Shown: in pieces, positions 1 through 7,517 of the stretch
How positions within the stretch are numbered: the stretch's first letter is position 1
How the letters are laid out: each line of letters starts with the position of its first letter
NCBI GenBank assembly: GCA_012517375.1
Contig: JAAYVC010000022.1
Coordinates: 1 to 42,069 of the forward strand
Direction of reading: 5' to 3'
DNA length: 42,069 nt
DNA from: a bacterium
GTDB taxonomy: Bacteria > Hydrothermota > Tepidihabitantia > B3-TA06
The notes under the pieces: generated by a model
Told to the model about the DNA's origin: nothing
The model's input: only the letters and a program-made list of their open reading frames with translations
Database searches by the model: none
Position numbers and translations under genes: made by a program

Positions 1-50
1 CTTTTTTGTCATTGCGAGGCTTCCTCGGGAAGACGAAGCAATCTGTCGCC
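1..50. repeat. Dispersed intergenic repeat, copy at window edge
   Basis: The stretch carries the words CATTGCGAGG and CGAAGCAATCT around a small inverted repeat. Variants of the same words recur at about 379-535, 14485-14640 and 15370-15450, always between genes. No open reading frame is supported here. The left end may be cut by the window. Confidence 0.6.
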
Positions 51-55
51 AACAC

Positions 56-83
56 TTGCGGAATGATGATGTAAGATTATACT
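56..83 (+). promoter_or_regulatory. Predicted promoter of the GIY-YIG gene
   Basis: TTGCGG, a 16-base spacer and TATACT. The -10 box ends 7 bases before the ATG at 91 and no ribosome binding site lies between, so a leaderless transcript is predicted. The -35 box is imperfect and overlaps the end of the repeat. Confidence 0.45.
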
Positions 84-90
84 GAGACCG

Positions 91-378
91 ATGTCCTATT
101 ACGTCTACATCATGATCAATCCCACCAACAAGGTTATCTATACAGGGGTAACAAACGACCTCATCCGCAGGGTGTACGAGCACCGAAATAAGCTTGTTTC
201 CGGTTTTACCAGGAAATACAACATTGTAAAACTTGTCTACTATGAGATATTCCCAGACCCTCAAGGTGCGATTGCAAGGGAGAAGGCGCTCAAGGGCAGT
301 TCACGAAGTCGCAAGATAAAGCTGATAGAGGGCATGAATCCATTATGGCGTGATTTGTGGGAGGAAATAACACAATAG
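91..378 (+). CDS. Small GIY-YIG nuclease-domain protein
   Basis: This 95-residue protein is a stand-alone GIY-YIG domain of the YhbQ/UvrC-N type. YVY (residues 4-6) and YTG (17-19) form the signature; Arg26, His31 and Glu64 fit the conserved arginine, histidine and metal-binding glutamate. It is complete for this small family (about 80-100 residues) and has no DNA-binding extension. The ATG at 91 has no Shine-Dalgarno site but lies 7 bases after a -10 box. Dispersed repeats touch both ends of the gene. Family members nick or cut DNA, but the role of these minimal forms is not established; a link to the repeats is my inference. Confidence 0.88.
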   Translation: MSYYVYIMINPTNKVIYTGVTNDLIRRVYEHRNKLVSGFTRKYNIVKLVYYEIFPDPQGAIAREKALKGSSRSRKIKLIEGMNPLWRDLWEEITQ

Positions 379-585
379 CCATTGCGAGGACCCAAAGGAA
401 CATTCACTTCGTGAATAGATTGCTTCGGTCATCTTCGATGACACTCGCAAAGACATTTCTTTTTTGTTCGTGTTATAAAAAACGTGCGCTGTCATTGAGA
501 GACGTACTCGGGACGGCGAAGCAATCTCATCTGGGTAGCTCGGAAAGCTACTATGTTGGTTGACTAAAAGTTGGTCGCTATGTGA
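379..585. repeat. Cluster of dispersed intergenic repeats
   Basis: Two or more diverged repeat units lie between the GIY-YIG and HNH genes. ATTGCGAGGA occurs at 381-390, ACTTCGTGAATAGAT at 406-420 (again at 1418-1432), and a GAAGCAATCTC word near 519-530. Short inverted repeats such as CACTTCGTG occur inside. A small open frame over 357-563 is a translation of the repeat and is not called. Confidence 0.6.
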
Positions 586-1341
586 TTATTTCTTTTGAGA
601 AGAAAATCGACCGTATTTAGGAACCAGCCCTGCTTCTTCTGGAGTCCGATTAGATTTCGCCGAATTGCAGCTTTGACATGCTGTAACGAGATTCTCAAAA
701 TCGTTGTTGCCTGGAACCATGTGATCTATGCTGCCAGCATTTTGTCTGTTTGGCGATTCAGAAGCGCTGAGCTCATAGTCAGGTATTATCGTAACACCAC
801 AGTAAACGCATTCGTAGTTGTCATGCTTGTAGATGCGTCTGCGCACGCCTTGAGCGATATCCTTCTTCTGAGTTATTGGTCTACCACCTTTGCCGATTTT
901 CAGTTTTTTTTCTTTTTCTCTTTCCTTCCTTTCTAATGCCAACGCTTGTTCATAAACCTTTGAAGCCTCTTCCAAAAAGCCTTGTTTAATAAGATCTAGC
1001 TGCGCCGGCTTATCTATAAGCTTAAGTGCTTTATATGGTTCAATAGCTTCATGTACGAAAAGATCGCTTTTTAGTAACTTTTCAGGTGATGCGTAAGCTT
1101 CTTTGTAAGCTTCTATTTGCAATGGCGCAAGGAATTCTTCGAAAAGAACCTTGATTTTTGATGACTCTGTCTGTAATGATTTCCAAAGATATTGAGTTAA
1201 TTCTGATAGAGGTCTGGAAATATGCCCTGCAAAAGGTGCACCGAACATTATGCTTATAAAGTCATCCCACTTGCGTATCGTTTCTTCAAACTTCTCGTAA
1301 GTTAATCTGAGTTCCTGGCTATAGAATTTCTCTTGTGCCAT
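586..1341 (-). CDS. HNH endonuclease family protein
   Basis: The protein has 251 residues. The C-terminal third is a zinc-ribbon HNH domain: Cys178-x2-Cys181, Asp206-His207 as the catalytic DH pair, Asn217, and Cys222-x2-Cys225-Asn226. The N-terminal 170 residues are helical and charged, with a lysine/glutamate-rich stretch at 138-150, and I do not recognise them. HNH proteins are metal-dependent DNA endonucleases found in restriction, homing and phage systems; nothing nearby (no methyltransferase, no intron) tells which. The ATG at 1341 has no Shine-Dalgarno site; a TTGACA box lies upstream, so a leaderless message is likely. Repeats flank both ends. Confidence 0.85.
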   Translation of the reverse strand: MAQEKFYSQELRLTYEKFEETIRKWDDFISIMFGAPFAGHISRPLSELTQYLWKSLQTESSKIKVLFEEFLAPLQIEAYKEAYASPEKLLKSDLFVHEAIEPYKALKLIDKPAQLDLIKQGFLEEASKVYEQALALERKEREKEKKLKIGKGGRPITQKKDIAQGVRRRIYKHDNYECVYCGVTIIPDYELSASESPNRQNAGSIDHMVPGNNDFENLVTACQSCNSAKSNRTPEEAGLVPKYGRFSSQKK

Positions 1342-1350
1342 GGAATTAAT

Positions 1351-1378
1351 ATACCACTTTTTTATCCTTTCGTGTCAA
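1351..1378 (-). promoter_or_regulatory. Predicted promoter of the HNH gene
   Basis: On the minus strand TTGACA (1378-1373) is followed after 16 bases by TGGTAT (1356-1351), with an alternative TATATT at 1353-1348 at 19-base spacing. The start codon at 1341 is 6-9 bases downstream and has no ribosome binding site. Confidence 0.4.
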
Positions 1379-1394
1379 GGCTGGAAGCATCTTG

Positions 1395-1625
1395 TGATTT
1401 ATAGATAAGGAGCATTTACTTCGTGAATAGATAGTTCCGCAAGCGTCACCTTTCAGAGCTTCGGATGCTCGAAGCAACCTCGCAAAGATAATTGCTAAAT
1501 TCCCCCTCCTTGATGGAGGGGGGTAGGGGGCGGCGAAACCCATTATATGGCCGATCTTTTGTGCTTTTAAGCTCCACCTTGCCCCTAACCTCTTCCCGTC
1601 AAGGGAAGGGGACCCATAACACCCA
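1395..1625. repeat. Dispersed repeats and C/G-rich inverted repeats
   Basis: The 395-base gap between the HNH gene and the next gene is mostly repeats. ACTTCGTGAATAGAT (1418-1432) is shared with 406-420, and GAGCTTCGGATGCTCGAA (1456-1473) is shared exactly with 15414-15431. A C-run/G-run element (about 1500-1535, CCCCCTCC then GGGGGGTAGGGGG) and a CCCGTCAAGGG element (about 1598-1608) follow. No RNA gene or coding frame is supported. Confidence 0.6.
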
Positions 1626-1673
1626 TTCTTTTTGTTTCACAGATGTGTTTAACCTTCTTTATAGTCAACTTGC

Positions 1674-1701
1674 TTGACAATTAACCGAGCGTACCTACAA
1701 T
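1674..1701 (+). promoter_or_regulatory. Predicted promoter, leadered
   Basis: TTGACA (1674-1679), 16-base spacer, TACAAT (1696-1701). Transcription would start near 1708 and give a leader of about 29 bases containing TGGAGG before the ATG at 1737. Confidence 0.6.
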
Positions 1702-1736
1702 AACCTCTATGAGAGATATAACATGGAGGTTCCCAA

Positions 1737-2699
1737 ATGGGTAAGTTCACCTTTGTCCCCGTATGGATTATTCAGGACGTTATCATCTACGTGCTTGCCG
1801 TCATCATGCTCGTGTTCATCGTCAAGCGCGAGAAGCATCCGGCGTCCACAATCCTCGAATTCGTATGCTTCGTCTTATTGAACGCGGCTGTGTTCGAGAA
1901 CTTCGCCACGCTGCAAGGCATGTACGGCTACGGCCGTTCCTTGATAATGATATTCAACGTGCCCGCATCCGTTCCCGTAATGGAATACATCGTCGTCTAC
2001 ACCGCTCTGCGGCTGGCTGATTCAATGAAGATTCCCACATGGACCAAGCCCATCTTCGTGGGTGTGTTCGGCATGCTCACAGACTTCTCGCTCGACCCTT
2101 TAGCGGTCAGCCAGCGTTTCCAAACACTCGAGGGCACGATAGGCCGCTGGACCTGGTTTCCGGGCGCTGCAGACATCCAGGTTTTCAACATCCCCGTATA
2201 CAACTTCACGGGCTGGGTGCTCCTCTGCGGATACGCGGCGGCGATGTTACTCCTCGGCAGGTGGTGGTTCAAGAAGTCCGGCTACAAGAACGCGGTCGGC
2301 ATGGCGTACCCGCCTTTGGCCATGATAGCGGCGCTTGGCGTGCTCATGAGCCCTCTCTCCAACTTCCTCCTGTGGCTCGAACCCATCTTCAAGGGGAGAG
2401 GGGGGTACTCCGAGGTCATTATGATTTCGGCGTTCGCGCTGGGGTTCGTTCTCATCCTCGCCCTGGCATGGCGCGGCAGGATGACTCGGAAGCTCTCTTG
2501 GAACCAGGACTACATCATCCCAGTGACGTTCACTTTTTTCCACACGTCCAACATTTGTTTCACCGTCATCGGCGGCTACTGGCACATCCTTTCGCTCACA
2601 CTGCCTGTGGCGGTTGTGCATCTGGCGATAGTCTTTTTCATCTTCATACGCGGTCTGAAATCATACTCTCCGAAGAGTTCTACACCTCGACCATTATAG
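1737..2699 (+). CDS. Polytopic membrane protein, distantly CruF/DUF422-like
   Basis: A 320-residue integral membrane protein with about nine hydrophobic segments (near 9-29, 39-57, 68-91, 105-119, 157-176, 187-214, 226-245, 258-278, 284-304). FEN and YGYG near 54-66, an acidic TDFSLDP motif near 115-121, RWTW and the PVYNFTGW motif near 152-159 are arranged as in the carotenoid biosynthesis family PF04240 (CruF, bisanhydrobacterioruberin hydratase). No other carotenoid gene is in the window, so the substrate is unknown and the assignment rests on motif order only. A TGGAGG site precedes the ATG by 6-7 bases. The gene has its own promoter. Confidence 0.5.
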   Translation: MGKFTFVPVWIIQDVIIYVLAVIMLVFIVKREKHPASTILEFVCFVLLNAAVFENFATLQGMYGYGRSLIMIFNVPASVPVMEYIVVYTALRLADSMKIPTWTKPIFVGVFGMLTDFSLDPLAVSQRFQTLEGTIGRWTWFPGAADIQVFNIPVYNFTGWVLLCGYAAAMLLLGRWWFKKSGYKNAVGMAYPPLAMIAALGVLMSPLSNFLLWLEPIFKGRGGYSEVIMISAFALGFVLILALAWRGRMTRKLSWNQDYIIPVTFTFFHTSNICFTVIGGYWHILSLTLPVAVVHLAIVFFIFIRGLKSYSPKSSTPRPL

Positions 2700-2706
2700 A
2701 ATAATA

Positions 2707-2734
2707 TTGACACATCCCGTACCCGGGATAAACT
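2707..2734 (+). promoter_or_regulatory. Predicted promoter with inverted repeat in the spacer
   Basis: TTGACA (2707-2712), 16-base spacer, TAAACT (2729-2734), then 7 bases to the ATG at 2742 with no ribosome binding site. The spacer holds a perfect 6-bp inverted repeat, ATCCCG-TACC-CGGGAT (2714-2729), placed where a bound repressor would block polymerase. Confidence 0.5.
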
Positions 2735-2741
2735 TGTTAGT

Positions 2742-3317
2742 ATGGGTTTCCTCAAGTGCTGGCTTACAAGTTACTTCAATCCAGGCAGGGCGTTCGAAAA
2801 TCTCAAGGATAAGCCCATCTATTGGGGAATTTCAGGAGTTCTTGCTTGCTGGATAGGTCGCTCCGTCCTTATAATCTTCCCCCTTTATCTCCTCGGATAC
2901 GAACCATTGACCGAATCGTGGCTGGCGTTCCTTCCTACCGAGCACTACTACCTTGCCGAGATATTCTTCCTTCCCGTCCTTGGACTCCTGCAGTGGCTTA
3001 CCGCGGGCTCGTTTATGTACCTTTTGCTGAGATTCGTGAAGGGCATCCGCGATTTCGACACTGTACTCAACTACACAGGCATGGCCGCACTCATCGTTTT
3101 TCCCGCAGGGCTTTTACTCGACTGGGTAACAATCCTTTCGGGAGGCTGGAATCTTATGGTGCTCGCAATAACACATTCGTTTCTTGCGCTGTACGGCATA
3201 TTTCTTGGTTCGGTTGCCCTAAGCCGCATCTTCAAGCTTCGCTTATGGCTGGCACTCGGATTTACGATACTCGTGACGCCTTTAGAAATCCTATGGGGAG
3301 CGATATTCTCTAGATAG
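2742..3317 (+). CDS. Yip1-like small membrane protein
   Basis: A 191-residue protein with five likely membrane segments (about 28-54, 69-98, 108-132, 136-160, 168-189) and a short N-terminal cytoplasmic segment with NPGRAFENL. That opening followed by a five-helix bundle is typical of bacterial Yip1-domain proteins (PF04893), whose function is not known. No catalytic motif is visible. The start is chosen because the -10 box is 7 bases upstream; there is no Shine-Dalgarno site. The gene stands alone, with a fresh promoter downstream for the next gene. Confidence 0.5.
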   Translation: MGFLKCWLTSYFNPGRAFENLKDKPIYWGISGVLACWIGRSVLIIFPLYLLGYEPLTESWLAFLPTEHYYLAEIFFLPVLGLLQWLTAGSFMYLLLRFVKGIRDFDTVLNYTGMAALIVFPAGLLLDWVTILSGGWNLMVLAITHSFLALYGIFLGSVALSRIFKLRLWLALGFTILVTPLEILWGAIFSR

Positions 3318-3330
3318 GTACATAAACCTG

Positions 3331-3358
3331 TTGACAAGCCACGCTTTAGCCGTAATCT
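3331..3358 (+). promoter_or_regulatory. Predicted promoter of the helical-protein pair
   Basis: TTGACA (3331-3336), 16-base spacer, TAATCT (3353-3358). A leader of about 24 bases would carry AAAGGAGG before the GTG at 3389. Confidence 0.6.
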
Positions 3359-3388
3359 CAGTCGGTAGCAGGATACAAAGGAGGCAGC

Positions 3389-4210
3389 GTGCCCGATTTA
3401 TTAGAAATCACGCGTGATTATCACAAAATCGTGAGTAAAAGACTCGAAGCGAGCGGATTATCGCCGGAGCAGCTTGCGGTTCACAAGCGAACTCTCGAAC
3501 TTGCCGCATCCGTAAAAGATGTAGGCGACCTCGAGGCAAAAAAGGAAGCGGAGGACCTCACCTTCAAGCTCGCGCAGTCCATATCCATAGACAACTGGAA
3601 TGCTAAGGCCAAGGCGGCCTTAGAGTCCGGCGAGTGGCTCGCAAGGGATGTGTTCGATGAAACATGCAAAGAAGCCAAAGCCTCGTCCAACCACGCGTCG
3701 CTCGCCAAATCGGTCGATGAGGCGAGCGCCAAAGGCGCAGAGAAACTCGCAATCCAGGAATACGTAAAGAGCTCGTTCCTCTCCGCATTATACGCTATCT
3801 TTGCTTACCGCATCACTCATCCCGCCAACGCCGAAGAACGCAAGAGGCAGAAGGCGAATCTCGACATTTACTCCTCGGAGATAAAAAAGAAAGGCGCAAA
3901 CTTCGAGCAGCTTCTCAAGGATACTTACTTCAAAAGCTTTGCTCCGCTATCCGGCGAGCAGTGGCAAGAGGTTGAAAAGGTCTGCAAATCCATGCAATCC
4001 GCTGAGACCGACAAGCAAGCTCAGACATCTCTCGCAGAGGACGTCAAGAAGGCAACCGAGGCGCTCAAGGGCAAGTCGAAGGAACTCAAGGAGCTCCAGG
4101 TCTACATAGAATCGACTGGCACGCGAGAAGCATACCTCGGTATTTCCCCTAAGGTTGAACCGGGGCCGTATACATTCGAAAAGATATGGGAAGGGAGCAG
4201 AGATGAATGA
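3389..4210 (+). CDS. Unrecognised helical cytoplasmic protein, first of a coupled pair
   Basis: I do not recognise this 273-residue protein. It is rich in Ala, Lys, Glu and Leu, is predicted almost wholly alpha-helical with coiled-coil-like stretches (about 40-65, 150-180, 205-235), and has no signal peptide or convincing membrane segment (one moderately hydrophobic stretch near 128-142). The start is GTG with a perfect AAAGGAGG site 5 bases upstream. Its stop overlaps the next start in ATGAATGA, so the two proteins are probably made in fixed ratio and may form a complex; that is inference. Confidence 0.75.
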   Translation: MPDLLEITRDYHKIVSKRLEASGLSPEQLAVHKRTLELAASVKDVGDLEAKKEAEDLTFKLAQSISIDNWNAKAKAALESGEWLARDVFDETCKEAKASSNHASLAKSVDEASAKGAEKLAIQEYVKSSFLSALYAIFAYRITHPANAEERKRQKANLDIYSSEIKKKGANFEQLLKDTYFKSFAPLSGEQWQEVEKVCKSMQSAETDKQAQTSLAEDVKKATEALKGKSKELKELQVYIESTGTREAYLGISPKVEPGPYTFEKIWEGSRDE

Positions 4211-5282
4211 GCAGGTTCGCCAGATGGTAGCGGGATTTGCGCTCGCGTACGAAACGTACAAGGGCATGCTGTCCGCAGAAGAGTTCCGCCCGCTCGAGTC
4301 GGTCTACAAAGAGATGATGACAATTGCCGAGGCCGCTTCCGATTTCATGGCTTTCAACGACGCTGCCACGAAGGCCGATATCTTCACGCGCCTGTCTGCA
4401 GAACTCGGAAAGGCTCAGGCTCTCATCGACTCCAAACCCAAATCCGAACGCAGGACGCTATCCGCCGATGGATTCATCGCTCAATACCGCATTCTATACG
4501 AGCAGGCGCAGTCGACGCCGCACGCATACCGCACGCGCGAGGTTTACGAAAAGCTGCTTGCGCTCGGAGAAGGCGCGCAAACGCCTCTCGATGTTGTCGC
4601 AAAGGCAGAAAGGGATAACCTCTTTCACAAGATAGGCGCGATGGGTGTCTTCGACACCTACAAGCTCGACTACGACAAGACCGATCCGAATGAAACCATA
4701 CTCAGAGATTTCCGCAAGGACGTTATAAGAATCGCAGAAGAATCCAATACCGCAGATGAGCTTACGTACAAGGTCGACAAGCGTATGTACGAGTCGCAGA
4801 AAGAGATAGCGCACGATAATTTCATCACCCAGATGATTGCCAACCTGGTGGACTCGTTCCTGAATCTCGAACTCTCCAAGGCAGCCGTAAGGATAGGAAA
4901 GAACGAGTACATCGTGGCCGTTGCGATTTACCGCGAGGAGGCTCGTGAGGCATACCGAATCCTTAAGGACGAGTTCGGATTGGACTGGGATAAATTCATC
5001 TCCACCGAACGCTACAGGAAGCGGTTTCTTATGCAGTCGGCAGTCCTTGCGGAAACCGTCCGCGTTTTTCAGGCGATGGCGCCGGAGAATCTCGAATGGA
5101 TGCGTGAAACGCTCTTCGAAGAGATACTCTCCCCGCTCTCCCTTGCAGATATCATCCTGCGCAAGCCGGCAAAAGTCTTTCATCCGCTTGCCATGGAGGA
5201 ACATTCTAGAAAACACGGCATAGACGCAAAGCTGAAGTCCAGAGCGCAGGAGCTCCTCAAGGATTTCTACTGGGCGAAATGA
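4203..5282 (+). CDS. Unrecognised helical cytoplasmic protein, second of a coupled pair
   Basis: This 359-residue protein is not recognised. It is helical, charged (many Arg, Glu, Lys), with no signal peptide or membrane segment. The frame is open back to 4155, but the ATG at 4203 is preferred: it follows a GGGAG site and overlaps the preceding stop by eight bases, a usual coupling geometry. No catalytic signature, zinc motif or nucleotide-binding loop is visible. The 62 bases after the stop hold no clear terminator, so the following lipoprotein gene could be read through. Confidence 0.75.
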   Translation: MNEQVRQMVAGFALAYETYKGMLSAEEFRPLESVYKEMMTIAEAASDFMAFNDAATKADIFTRLSAELGKAQALIDSKPKSERRTLSADGFIAQYRILYEQAQSTPHAYRTREVYEKLLALGEGAQTPLDVVAKAERDNLFHKIGAMGVFDTYKLDYDKTDPNETILRDFRKDVIRIAEESNTADELTYKVDKRMYESQKEIAHDNFITQMIANLVDSFLNLELSKAAVRIGKNEYIVAVAIYREEAREAYRILKDEFGLDWDKFISTERYRKRFLMQSAVLAETVRVFQAMAPENLEWMRETLFEEILSPLSLADIILRKPAKVFHPLAMEEHSRKHGIDAKLKSRAQELLKDFYWAK

Positions 5283-5344
5283 ATCGCTCGAAACCTTTTA
5301 TCTGAAACTTGCGTCGTCAATTATGAATCTTAAAGGAGAAGTGC

Positions 5345-5698
5345 ATGAAATTTTTAATCAATTGGATAGTAGCAGTTTTCGCGGTACTGGCTCTCGGGTG
5401 CAGCGGCGTGTCACAGGCAGGGATAAGGATAGACAATCCCGACGACAAGGAAGTCAAATTTGCGGGCTACTACGAAAGCAACTCAGGCAGAAACGAAATA
5501 GACGGAGTCACGAGGGCCACTTACAAGGTTCAGGTCTCCGACACCGGCGATTTTATTAGGATTGCTCTGGTCAAGGCGGACGCCACCGACACCGTGAATG
5601 AGCTTCGAGTCAAGCTTTTTTACGCCGGTCGCCGGGGTATAGCCACAGTCACTGAACCGGGCGACAGCGCCGTAATAGAATACGAAGTCAGGTTCTGA
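5345..5698 (+). CDS. Small predicted lipoprotein
   Basis: A 117-residue protein with a type II signal peptide: hydrophobic residues 4-17, lipobox LALGC with Cys19. The mature part is about 98 residues, probably beta-rich, with alternating polar/hydrophobic strands and a C-terminal VIEYEVRF strand; family unknown. AAAGGAG lies 6 bases before the ATG. It would be lipidated and anchored on the periplasmic side of a membrane. It follows the helical pair by 62 bases, but shared function is not shown. Confidence 0.8.
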   Translation: MKFLINWIVAVFAVLALGCSGVSQAGIRIDNPDDKEVKFAGYYESNSGRNEIDGVTRATYKVQVSDTGDFIRIALVKADATDTVNELRVKLFYAGRRGIATVTEPGDSAVIEYEVRF

Positions 5699-5754
5699 CA
5701 GGATATAGCATTTTTGCATCTGCCGAAAGTGCCCAATATAAATAGCTTTCCCTA

Positions 5755-5804
5755 TTGACAAAACCCTCCATATTCATATCCTTGAAGCGCTTTTTCAAGG
5801 AGGA
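5755..5804 (+). promoter_or_regulatory. Promoter plus hairpin overlapping the ribosome binding site
   Basis: TTGACA (5755-5760), 16-base spacer, TATCCT (5777-5782). Just downstream CCTTGAA (5780-5786) can pair with TTCAAGG (5794-5800) across a 7-base loop, and the 3' arm runs into the AAGGAGGA ribosome binding site (5797-5804). Since transcription would start near 5789, the 5' arm may not be in the RNA, so it could equally be a DNA operator. Confidence 0.4.
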
Positions 5805-5807
5805 TGA

Positions 5808-6344
5808 ATGAAATATCACATTCTAGCAATTGTTCTTTCTTTCTTTACCGCTTCGTCTCCTTCCGAGGTAGATGAGAACGCCTTGCGAAGGGAGATAACC
5901 TACATTGAACGCGCGGCGGATGAACTTGCCAGGCTCAATATCGACGTAGCAGACAGGCTTCAGAGGCGCAGGATCGCCTCAAAAATCGACGCCATATACG
6001 AAGCCACGGAAAGGATTCGGCTTCTTCTCGATCAGGATACGGTTCCGAAATCCATAAGGGACGATGATCTCATTAGCTTCATTGAATCCCTGGGGAAAGC
6101 GAGTTTTGGTGACACTAAGGTCGACATGGTCAAGGAGTTTGCCGGTTCCAACTGGTTCACGGTTTCGCAGGTAGGGCTTATTTGCGAGGAGATACCTTTC
6201 GGTGAAAACAAGGTTGAGGCTATTCTTGCCCTTTACCCGCACATCGTAGATAAGGAGAACGGCTACAAACTATACGAATTCGTGACCTTCTCCGATGACC
6301 GCGAACGGCTGAAGAAAGGACTCGAGGAACTCAAGGGAAACTAG
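5808..6344 (+). CDS. Exported DUF4476-domain protein
   Basis: The protein has 178 residues: an N-terminal signal peptide (about 1-16), a helical charged region (20-80) and a C-terminal DUF4476 domain (about 88-175). The domain is recognised from its pattern of short helices: LISFIESLG, FTVSQVGLIC, IPFGENKVEAILALYPHIVD and a final FSDDRERLKKGL. DUF4476 is common in exported Bacteroidetes-type proteins and its function is unknown. AAGGAGGA precedes the ATG. The next gene starts 7 bases after this stop, so it heads an operon with the protease and the hydrolase genes. Confidence 0.7.
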   Translation: MKYHILAIVLSFFTASSPSEVDENALRREITYIERAADELARLNIDVADRLQRRRIASKIDAIYEATERIRLLLDQDTVPKSIRDDDLISFIESLGKASFGDTKVDMVKEFAGSNWFTVSQVGLICEEIPFGENKVEAILALYPHIVDKENGYKLYEFVTFSDDRERLKKGLEELKGN

Positions 6345-6351
6345 ATACCCT

Positions 6352-7176
6352 ATGCGCATCGCGGTCATCCTTAGCCTTTTTTTTCAAGGCCGTTTTGATC
6401 CCCTTAGCCTTCATCTTCCAAGAAACGATGCAGATTATCTCTCGAAAAGGGTCGCAGCTATAGAGGACACTTCGGGCCGGTTCCTCGGTTCGGGGTTCTT
6501 CGTCTCGCTCGACGAGCGGCCCCGCTGGGTATACCTTGCTACCAACTTTCATGTTGCCGGCCGGAGCGGACGAGTGATCGCTTTCGTGAACGGACACTCA
6601 TATACTGTAAGACCTTTCGTAAAGGACAGCATCGCAGACATCGTTCTCATGACAATAGATGTACGCCAAAGGAATGCATCGGATTCCTTTGGGGATCCCG
6701 ACTCGCCGGCCTCAGAGACCCCTCCTCCCTCCTTTTCGTTGCCGGCAACCGTGCAACGCTCACGTTTCATACTCGACCGTTCCCTGCTCTGGCCCGGAAT
6801 GTTTACGGTGCTTTCCGGCTACCCGTTCGGCGCCGGACTCGATTACCCATATTCGCCTTCTCTTTCGTTCGGACGCATCTCACGCATGGACGGCCAGGAC
6901 TCAATGATCCGCATCGAGGGGATTCTGGACCTTGGCTCGAGCGGCTCGCCCGTTTTCACATGGGTATCCTCCGACGCAGGAGAGAGAGTGCGGCTTCTTG
7001 GCATGGCTCGCAGCTTCCAGGTTGCCAGATGCCTTTCAAGCCAGGCTGGCGATACGCTCGTTGTTCAATCCGGTCTCTACGAGATAGTGCCGGCGTGGCT
7101 TATATATAAGGTTCTCTTAAAGGCGGATTCTACAGTAATGGCTTTCATCTCTAAAAGAAACGAAGAGGAGCAGTAA
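6352..7176 (+). CDS. Trypsin-like serine protease
   Basis: A 274-residue chymotrypsin-fold protease. The catalytic triad is visible: His67 in TNFHVAG, Asp96 in SIADIVLM, and Ser197 in GSSGSP (195-200), the variant of GDSGGP usual in DegP/S1C and glutamyl-endopeptidase-like enzymes. No PDZ domain follows, so it is not a full DegP. Residues 2-12 are hydrophobic and may act as a short signal peptide, which would place it in the envelope; this is uncertain. A proline-rich insertion lies at 117-130. The ribosome binding site is weak, so translation probably depends on the DUF4476 gene 7 bases upstream. The stop shares one base with the next start (TAATG). Confidence 0.82.
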   Translation: MRIAVILSLFFQGRFDPLSLHLPRNDADYLSKRVAAIEDTSGRFLGSGFFVSLDERPRWVYLATNFHVAGRSGRVIAFVNGHSYTVRPFVKDSIADIVLMTIDVRQRNASDSFGDPDSPASETPPPSFSLPATVQRSRFILDRSLLWPGMFTVLSGYPFGAGLDYPYSPSLSFGRISRMDGQDSMIRIEGILDLGSSGSPVFTWVSSDAGERVRLLGMARSFQVARCLSSQAGDTLVVQSGLYEIVPAWLIYKVLLKADSTVMAFISKRNEEEQ

Positions 7177-7517
7177 TGCCTTCTAAACCTTCAAAAAAGA
7201 AACTTTGCGACCACTGGGGTGAAGATGCATGCACGATAGAGGGCCTGGTGCTCGAGCGTCTGGGCGATTTTTACAGGGTTCGCGGCAAAGCGACAAACGC
7301 CATGGAATGCACTCTTCCGCACCTCCGGCTCAAGCTAACGATTTACAACTCCAAGGGAGCGAGCATCGTGGAGGATGTATTTCACATCACTAACCGCAAA
7401 CTCGCTCCTCATGAGTCGTCGGAATTCAAGATAGAAGGCGAGTGGATAAGGGGAATGAACAGGGCAAAAATAACTTTGCATGCCTATCCTGTGGAGAAAC
7501 GATATGAGCATATTTGA
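7176..7517 (+). CDS. FxLYD-domain protein (split partner of the next gene)
   Basis: The protein has 113 residues and is essentially one FxLYD-type beta-sandwich: VRGKATN (about 34-40), LPHLRLKLTIYNSKG (48-62), and a closing strand KITLHAYP. The same domain, with a shared leading pattern Trp-x-Glu-x2-Cys-x-Ile, is the N-terminal half of the proteins at 8604 and 9831, where it is fused to the hydrolase. Here it ends in TGA and the hydrolase follows in another frame, overlapping by 14 bases. This may be an old frameshift or the ancestral two-gene form. No signal peptide is seen. Confidence 0.75.
   Translation: MPSKPSKKKLCDHWGEDACTIEGLVLERLGDFYRVRGKATNAMECTLPHLRLKLTIYNSKGASIVEDVFHITNRKLAPHESSEFKIEGEWIRGMNRAKITLHAYPVEKRYEHI

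Noticed and set aside
357-563. 68-residue frame after the GIY-YIG gene
   Set aside because: It is made of dispersed repeat sequence and overlaps the end of a real gene.
1342-1736. tRNA or small RNA gene in the long intergenic gaps
   Set aside because: No cloverleaf arms or T-loop consensus were found by eye in this gap, or in 14287-14680 and 15344-15813; the inverted repeats present belong to the dispersed repeats.
2039-2704. 221-residue frame overlapping the CruF-like gene
   Set aside because: His/Arg-rich composition of an out-of-frame shadow; the membrane protein in the other frame has clear hydrophobic segments.
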